Source: Rhodospirillaceae bacterium
GTDB lineage: Bacteria; Pseudomonadota; Alphaproteobacteria; Rhodospirillales; Rhodospirillaceae
NCBI GenBank assembly: GCA_009694245.1
Contig: SHVO01000014.1
Location: 1 to 33,962 of the forward strand
DNA: 33,962 nucleotides
Reading direction: 5' to 3'
In this document: one piece after another, positions 30,858-33,962 of the stretch
How the letters are laid out: every line of letters starts with the position of its first letter
Numbering within the stretch: position 1 is the stretch's first letter
Position numbers and translations under genes: made by a program
Notes under the pieces: generated by a model
Databases searched by the model: none
What the model saw: only the letters and a program-made list of their open reading frames with translations
Told to the model about the DNA's origin: nothing

Positions 30858-31901
30858 ATGAGCAATGGTATCGAAAGCCTGGCGCGCCAAGGGCGCGATG
30901 GGCGGCTCACGCGCCGCGAATTTACCGCGCTTTCAGTATTGGCGGCGGCGCAAATCGCGGTCCCGGCTTGGTCACAAGCGGGGGCACAAGCGGCGGCACA
31001 GACGGGCCCGGCGCCGTTTCCGATCCTCGATCTCAACCACGTCTCGGTAGCCGTCGCCGACCATGCGCGCTCGGTCGCGTTCTACCAGCGGATATTTGAT
31101 CTCACGGTCTACACCAGCCAACGTAACGGCGACTGGCCGATCATGACGGTCGGGGACGGTCCGCAGTTCGTTTGTCCGATTCCCTACGCGCCCGGCACCC
31201 CGCCCGAACGCCGCCTCAGCCACCACACCTGCGTTCATATGAACAATTTCGATCCCGTCGCCGCCGTCAAGATCCTGGGCGAGATGGGCGTCATGGCGCG
31301 CGCCAACCCGCGCGCGGCCAAGGCCCAGATTCCCCTCGGCACGGTCGACACTCCGGAAATGACCTTCCCCGATCCCGACGGCATCGTGCTGCAAATCCAG
31401 GACGCCAGCTATTGCGGCGGCTCGGGTTTCTTGGGTGAAGTGTGCAATATCCCGGCGAAGCCGTCGCGCAACAAGGCGCCGTTGGTATTGCGCAAGATCA
31501 ACAGCGTGCAGATGCATGTCTCCAACGTCGACGCATCGCTGGCGTTTTACCAACGGGTCTTCGGCTACAAAGTCAAGACGCGCCAGGCCAAGGGCGCGGT
31601 GCCGGTCATGACCGTGGGCGAGGGCCCGCAATATATCTCGCTTCACGAAGGCAGCAGAACGGGCCATCACTTCTGCCTCGGGATCGAGAATTTCGATGCC
31701 GACCGCGTGATGAAGACGCTGAAGGACCTGGGTGTTGCGGCCGAGCTCAAGATGCGCGCCGCCGCGGATCAAAGGCCGCAAGTCGCGGGGGCGAAGGACA
31801 CGCCCGAAATCACCATCGTCGATCCCGACGGCGTCGTGGTCATGATCGCCGACTGGCGCAATGCTGGCGGCGTCGGGCCGATCGGCGCGGTGCTGGCCTG
31901 A
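30858..31901 (+). CDS. Exported two-domain VOC (glyoxalase-like) protein
   Basis: The product has 347 residues with a Tat-like signal (RLTRREFTALSVLAAAQIAV, RR at 19-20). Two VOC domains follow: residues ~55-185 (LDLNHVSVAVADHARSVAFY..., TFPDPDGIVLQIQD) and ~210-340 (INSVQMHVSNVDASLAFYQR..., ITIVDPDGVVVMIADW). Each has the first-strand His and the DPDG..V..I end typical of metal-dependent VOC enzymes (glyoxalase I, extradiol dioxygenases, fosfomycin resistance). The reaction cannot be named from sequence. ATG 30858 has GGAGGAGA 6-7 bases upstream. It heads an operon whose other members are also exported. Confidence 0.8.
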   Translation: MSNGIESLARQGRDGRLTRREFTALSVLAAAQIAVPAWSQAGAQAAAQTGPAPFPILDLNHVSVAVADHARSVAFYQRIFDLTVYTSQRNGDWPIMTVGDGPQFVCPIPYAPGTPPERRLSHHTCVHMNNFDPVAAVKILGEMGVMARANPRAAKAQIPLGTVDTPEMTFPDPDGIVLQIQDASYCGGSGFLGEVCNIPAKPSRNKAPLVLRKINSVQMHVSNVDASLAFYQRVFGYKVKTRQAKGAVPVMTVGEGPQYISLHEGSRTGHHFCLGIENFDADRVMKTLKDLGVAAELKMRAAADQRPQVAGAKDTPEITIVDPDGVVVMIADWRNAGGVGPIGAVLA

Positions 31902-31931
31902 GGCGGACAGCACGGCAACGGCAATAGGGGG

Positions 31932-32612
31932 ATGCGTCCCATGACTTCGTTTTGTCGACGCGGCGTGTTGCTGATTGCCGCGGTCCTGGCCCTGGGTGGA
32001 AACGCTGCGGCCCAGAGCGGCGATCCGGCCAAGGCCATTCTCGAAGCCGCCGCCGACAAGGCCGCCGCCGCCAAGGTCGGGGAATTGTTGCGCGATCCCA
32101 CTTCGCCGGTCCTCGGCAACGCGAGCGGCGACGTCGTGCTCGTCAAATTCGTCGACTACCAATGCCCTTACTGCAAAGCCGTCGAGCCCAAGCTCGACAA
32201 GCTGCTCGCCGACGACAAGGGCGTCAAACTGGTGGTCAAGGAATTCCCGATCCTGGGGCCGGCATCGGTCGTGGCCGCCAAGGCGGCGTTGGCCTCGGTG
32301 GGCCAGGGCAAGTACCAGGCCTACCACCAGGCGATGATGGCGTTCCGCGGCCAGCTGACCAACGATATCGTCTTCGGCATCGCCAAGGATGTCGGCCTCG
32401 ACGTCGAGCGCCTGCGCAAGGACATGATCGCGCCCGAGATCGCCGATCAACTCCTCGCCAATTTCAATCTCTCACGCGCGCTGAAGATTTCACTGACGCC
32501 GGGCTACTTCGTGAACACCCATGTTCTCGCGGGCGTCTCGGTGGACACGAGTTCCGGCAAGATCGACTTTGTCGCCGAGGTGGCGGCGGCGCGCAAGAGC
32601 GCGCGCCAATAA
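31932..32612 (+). CDS. Exported DsbA-family thiol:disulfide protein
   Basis: The product has 226 residues with a signal peptide (CRRGVLLIAAVLALGGNAAA-Q). The thioredoxin fold begins GDVVLVKFVDYQCPYCKAVE, with the CPYC redox motif at 78-81, continues VKLVVKEFPILGPASVVAAK and has the cis-Pro loop LTPGYFVN. This is the DsbA/Com1-like group that makes or shuffles disulfides in the periplasm. In a genome rich in c cytochromes it could also serve apocytochrome thiol redox, an inference. The gene starts 30 bases after the VOC stop, with GGGGG just before ATG 31932, and belongs to the same operon. Confidence 0.85.
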   Translation: MRPMTSFCRRGVLLIAAVLALGGNAAAQSGDPAKAILEAAADKAAAAKVGELLRDPTSPVLGNASGDVVLVKFVDYQCPYCKAVEPKLDKLLADDKGVKLVVKEFPILGPASVVAAKAALASVGQGKYQAYHQAMMAFRGQLTNDIVFGIAKDVGLDVERLRKDMIAPEIADQLLANFNLSRALKISLTPGYFVNTHVLAGVSVDTSSGKIDFVAEVAAARKSARQ

Positions 32613-32673
32613 ATAATGGCGACCTTAGGTCACGGCGCGCATGAGCGCGCGGTAATTGAGCGAGGGAAAAGCG

Positions 32674-33414
32674 ATGTCGCATCACCACACTTTAATACTT
32701 CAGCGCCGCGCGGTCCTGCGCCTTGCAGGATGCACCATCGTTGCTCTGACTGCGGTTCCAAGCTTGGCGGCTTCCGCGCCGCTCAAGATCGGCACCATCG
32801 GGGCCGGTAATATCGGTCGCACGCTCGGCGGTGTCTGGGTCAAGGCCGGTCATGAGGTCATGTTCTCCTCGCGCCATCCCGAAGAACTCAAGGACATGAT
32901 CGCGGCACTGAACAGCAACAAGGCGCGCGCCGGAACCGTGGCCGAGGCCGTGGCCTTCGCCGATGTCGTTCTGCTCGCCGTTCCCTACAGCGCCATGCTG
33001 GGAATTTCCAAGGACCACGCCAAAGCGCTCGCCGCCAAAGCCTTGGTGTTCGATGCCTCCAATCCGAGCCCCGGGCGCGATGGCGCGGTCGCTGAGGAAG
33101 CGCTGAAGATGGGCGCTGGGCTGCATACCGCCTCGGTCTTGCCGGGAGCCCGCATCGTGCGCGCCTTCAACGCCATCGGCGCTGCCCGTTTCGGCCAAGG
33201 CGGGCGGAATTCCAGTGGCGCCCGCATTGGCATCCCAATGGCCGGCGACGATGCCGGAGCTCTTAAGATCGCGGCCGCGTTGATCGACGAGACCGGCTTC
33301 GAGCCGGTGGTGGTGGGCAACCTCGATTTCGGCAAACACTTGCGCCCGCGCACGCCGCTCGGTGGCGAGCACACCGCCGACGAGATTAGAGCCATTGCCG
33401 CGACCCTAAAGTAG
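32674..33414 (+). CDS. Exported F420/NADP-reductase-like Rossmann protein
   Basis: The product has 246 residues. A signal-like N-terminus with RR (ILQRRAVLRLAGCTIVALTA, VPSLAASA) precedes a Rossmann dinucleotide-binding domain LKIGTIGAGNIGRTLGGVWV (GxGxxG 43-48) and then SSRHPEELKDMIAAL, ADVVLLAVPYSAML, LVFDASNPSP, VRAFNAIGAARFG and GFEPVVVGNLDFG. This is the NPD/COG2085 fold of F420-dependent NADP oxidoreductases and related NAD(P) reductases; the cofactor is uncertain. Export of a Rossmann enzyme fits folded (Tat) export. ATG 32674 has GAGGGAA upstream. It is third in the operon, after a 61-base gap containing a GCGCGC-ATGA-GCGCGC hairpin (32635-32650). Confidence 0.75.
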   Translation: MSHHHTLILQRRAVLRLAGCTIVALTAVPSLAASAPLKIGTIGAGNIGRTLGGVWVKAGHEVMFSSRHPEELKDMIAALNSNKARAGTVAEAVAFADVVLLAVPYSAMLGISKDHAKALAAKALVFDASNPSPGRDGAVAEEALKMGAGLHTASVLPGARIVRAFNAIGAARFGQGGRNSSGARIGIPMAGDDAGALKIAAALIDETGFEPVVVGNLDFGKHLRPRTPLGGEHTADEIRAIAATLK

Positions 33415-33452
33415 TCTAGATTCGGTCATCGACGGATTCCTGGAGCGTCAGC

Positions 33453-33962
33453 ATGCGCCGGCCAATCTCGCCCGTCACTCTGATCTTGCTCGCGCTTGCC
33501 GGTACGCCCGCGCTCGCCGCCGATGCGCTCACGCCGCGCCTGCAGGCCTGTCGCGCCATCGCCGACGTGCCGGCCCGCGCCGCCTGCTACGATAAGGTGG
33601 TTGACGATCAAGCCGGGCCCGCGCGCGCTGCCGCGACTCCCGCGACGCCTGCGCCCACCGCTCAGGCAGCGGTGGCGCCGGCTCCTCAAGCGCGCCTCGC
33701 GCCGCCAACCGTTACACCGCGATCTTCAGTGCCGATCCCCGCGCCAACCGGTACGCTGACGGCCAAGGTTGTCACCTTCAGCCCGGACCCCACGGGCAAG
33801 GCCACCATCACCCTCGACAATGGCCAGGTCTCGACGCAAATCGAGCTGGTGGGACTCACGCTCCGCCCGGGCGACGGCGTGACCTTGAGGCCCGGATCAT
33901 TCGGCAGCTATTTCCTGGTCCCCGACGGCCTGGGCAGTACATTCCGCGTCACCCAACGGCGG
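33453..33962 (+). CDS. Exported protein with CRAI..RAACYDK motif (incomplete at window end)
   Basis: The frame is open from ATG 33453 (GGAG upstream) to the last base with no stop, so the C-terminus is missing. A signal peptide (MRRPISPVTLILLALAGTPA-LAA) is followed by the motif LQACRAIADVPARAACYDK, typical of a widespread proteobacterial group of periplasmic proteins in which Cys residues of 'C..I.....R.ACYD' form a disulfide. A long Pro/Ala-rich linker and a beta-rich domain follow (LTAKVVTFSPDPTGKATITL...). Function is unknown. It is fourth in the operon with the VOC, DsbA and Rossmann proteins. Confidence 0.7.
   Translation, partial: MRRPISPVTLILLALAGTPALAADALTPRLQACRAIADVPARAACYDKVVDDQAGPARAAATPATPAPTAQAAVAPAPQARLAPPTVTPRSSVPIPAPTGTLTAKVVTFSPDPTGKATITLDNGQVSTQIELVGLTLRPGDGVTLRPGSFGSYFLVPDGLGSTFRVTQRR

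Noticed and set aside
32635-32650. GCGCGC-ATGA-GCGCGC hairpin as another copy of the double-hairpin repeat
   Set aside because: It matches only the stem of hairpin 2, lacks the CTTC loop, the spacer and hairpin 1; likely coincidence in GC-rich DNA.
1-33962. CRISPR arrays, tRNA or rRNA genes
   Set aside because: No regularly spaced direct repeats and no cloverleaf or rRNA-like sequences were seen.

Overview
The window is GC-rich (roughly 63-65% by eye) and looks like a chromosomal segment of an uncultured alphaproteobacterium, possibly Rhodospirillales-like. The clues are a MatC-type carrier, an SRAP protein of alphaproteobacterial type, a Gp49-family toxin with an HTH antitoxin, a REP hairpin of the CCCCGGC/GCCGGGG kind and strong GC3 bias. 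The lineage is inferred from gene style only. Stop codons are used as in the standard code.

Layout. 0.3-2.2 kb: a secreted TPR protein, a small Cys-rich exported protein, then a decayed two-gene phage remnant next to a perfect 30-bp palindrome. 2.3-5.8 kb: a MatC-like dicarboxylate carrier, a gutted SRAP gene, and a DUF485-like small protein translationally coupled to an ActP-like sodium/solute symporter. 5.8-6.7 kb: a toxin-antitoxin pair whose toxin carries an amber codon, with a good promoter/operator, followed by a transposon-like inverted repeat. 6.7-10.7 kb: a diheme cytochrome c, a frameshifted RND efflux remnant, a two-repeat periplasmic protein and an exported peroxiredoxin with a clear terminator. 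10.8-19.1 kb: a mosaic surface-glycan locus (GT61, FkbM methyltransferase, TPR-glycosyltransferases, a methyltransferase) with several broken or truncated paralogues.

19.6-28.1 kb: a secreted beta-rich protein, two related long inverted repeats, then the most interesting region. This is a five-gene operon of a CXXCH/CX3CH cytochrome c, a decaheme MtrA/DmsE-type cytochrome, an MtrB/PioB-type outer-membrane barrel, a DUF1800 protein and a DUF1501 protein. The MtrA-MtrB pair is the core of a porin-cytochrome conduit that carries electrons across the outer membrane (iron oxidation/electron uptake, or extracellular reduction). Its coupling to the DUF1800/DUF1501 pair is unusual and no MtrC-like outer cytochrome is present. 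28.3-34 kb: an outer-membrane phospholipase A gene with a late stop codon, a patch of AT-rich palindromes around a REP hairpin, an ATP/ADP-translocase-like carrier, and an operon of four exported proteins (two-domain VOC protein, DsbA-like thioredoxin-fold protein, F420/NADP-reductase-like Rossmann protein, and a protein running off the window end).

Two themes recur. First, at least five genes are broken by what look like single-base changes (three in-frame nonsense codons, two frameshifts); several others are truncated. Second, a ~45-nt double-hairpin repeat occurs four times in 3.6-9.8 kb, once in frame inside the SRAP gene, resembling the Rickettsia palindromic-element behaviour.
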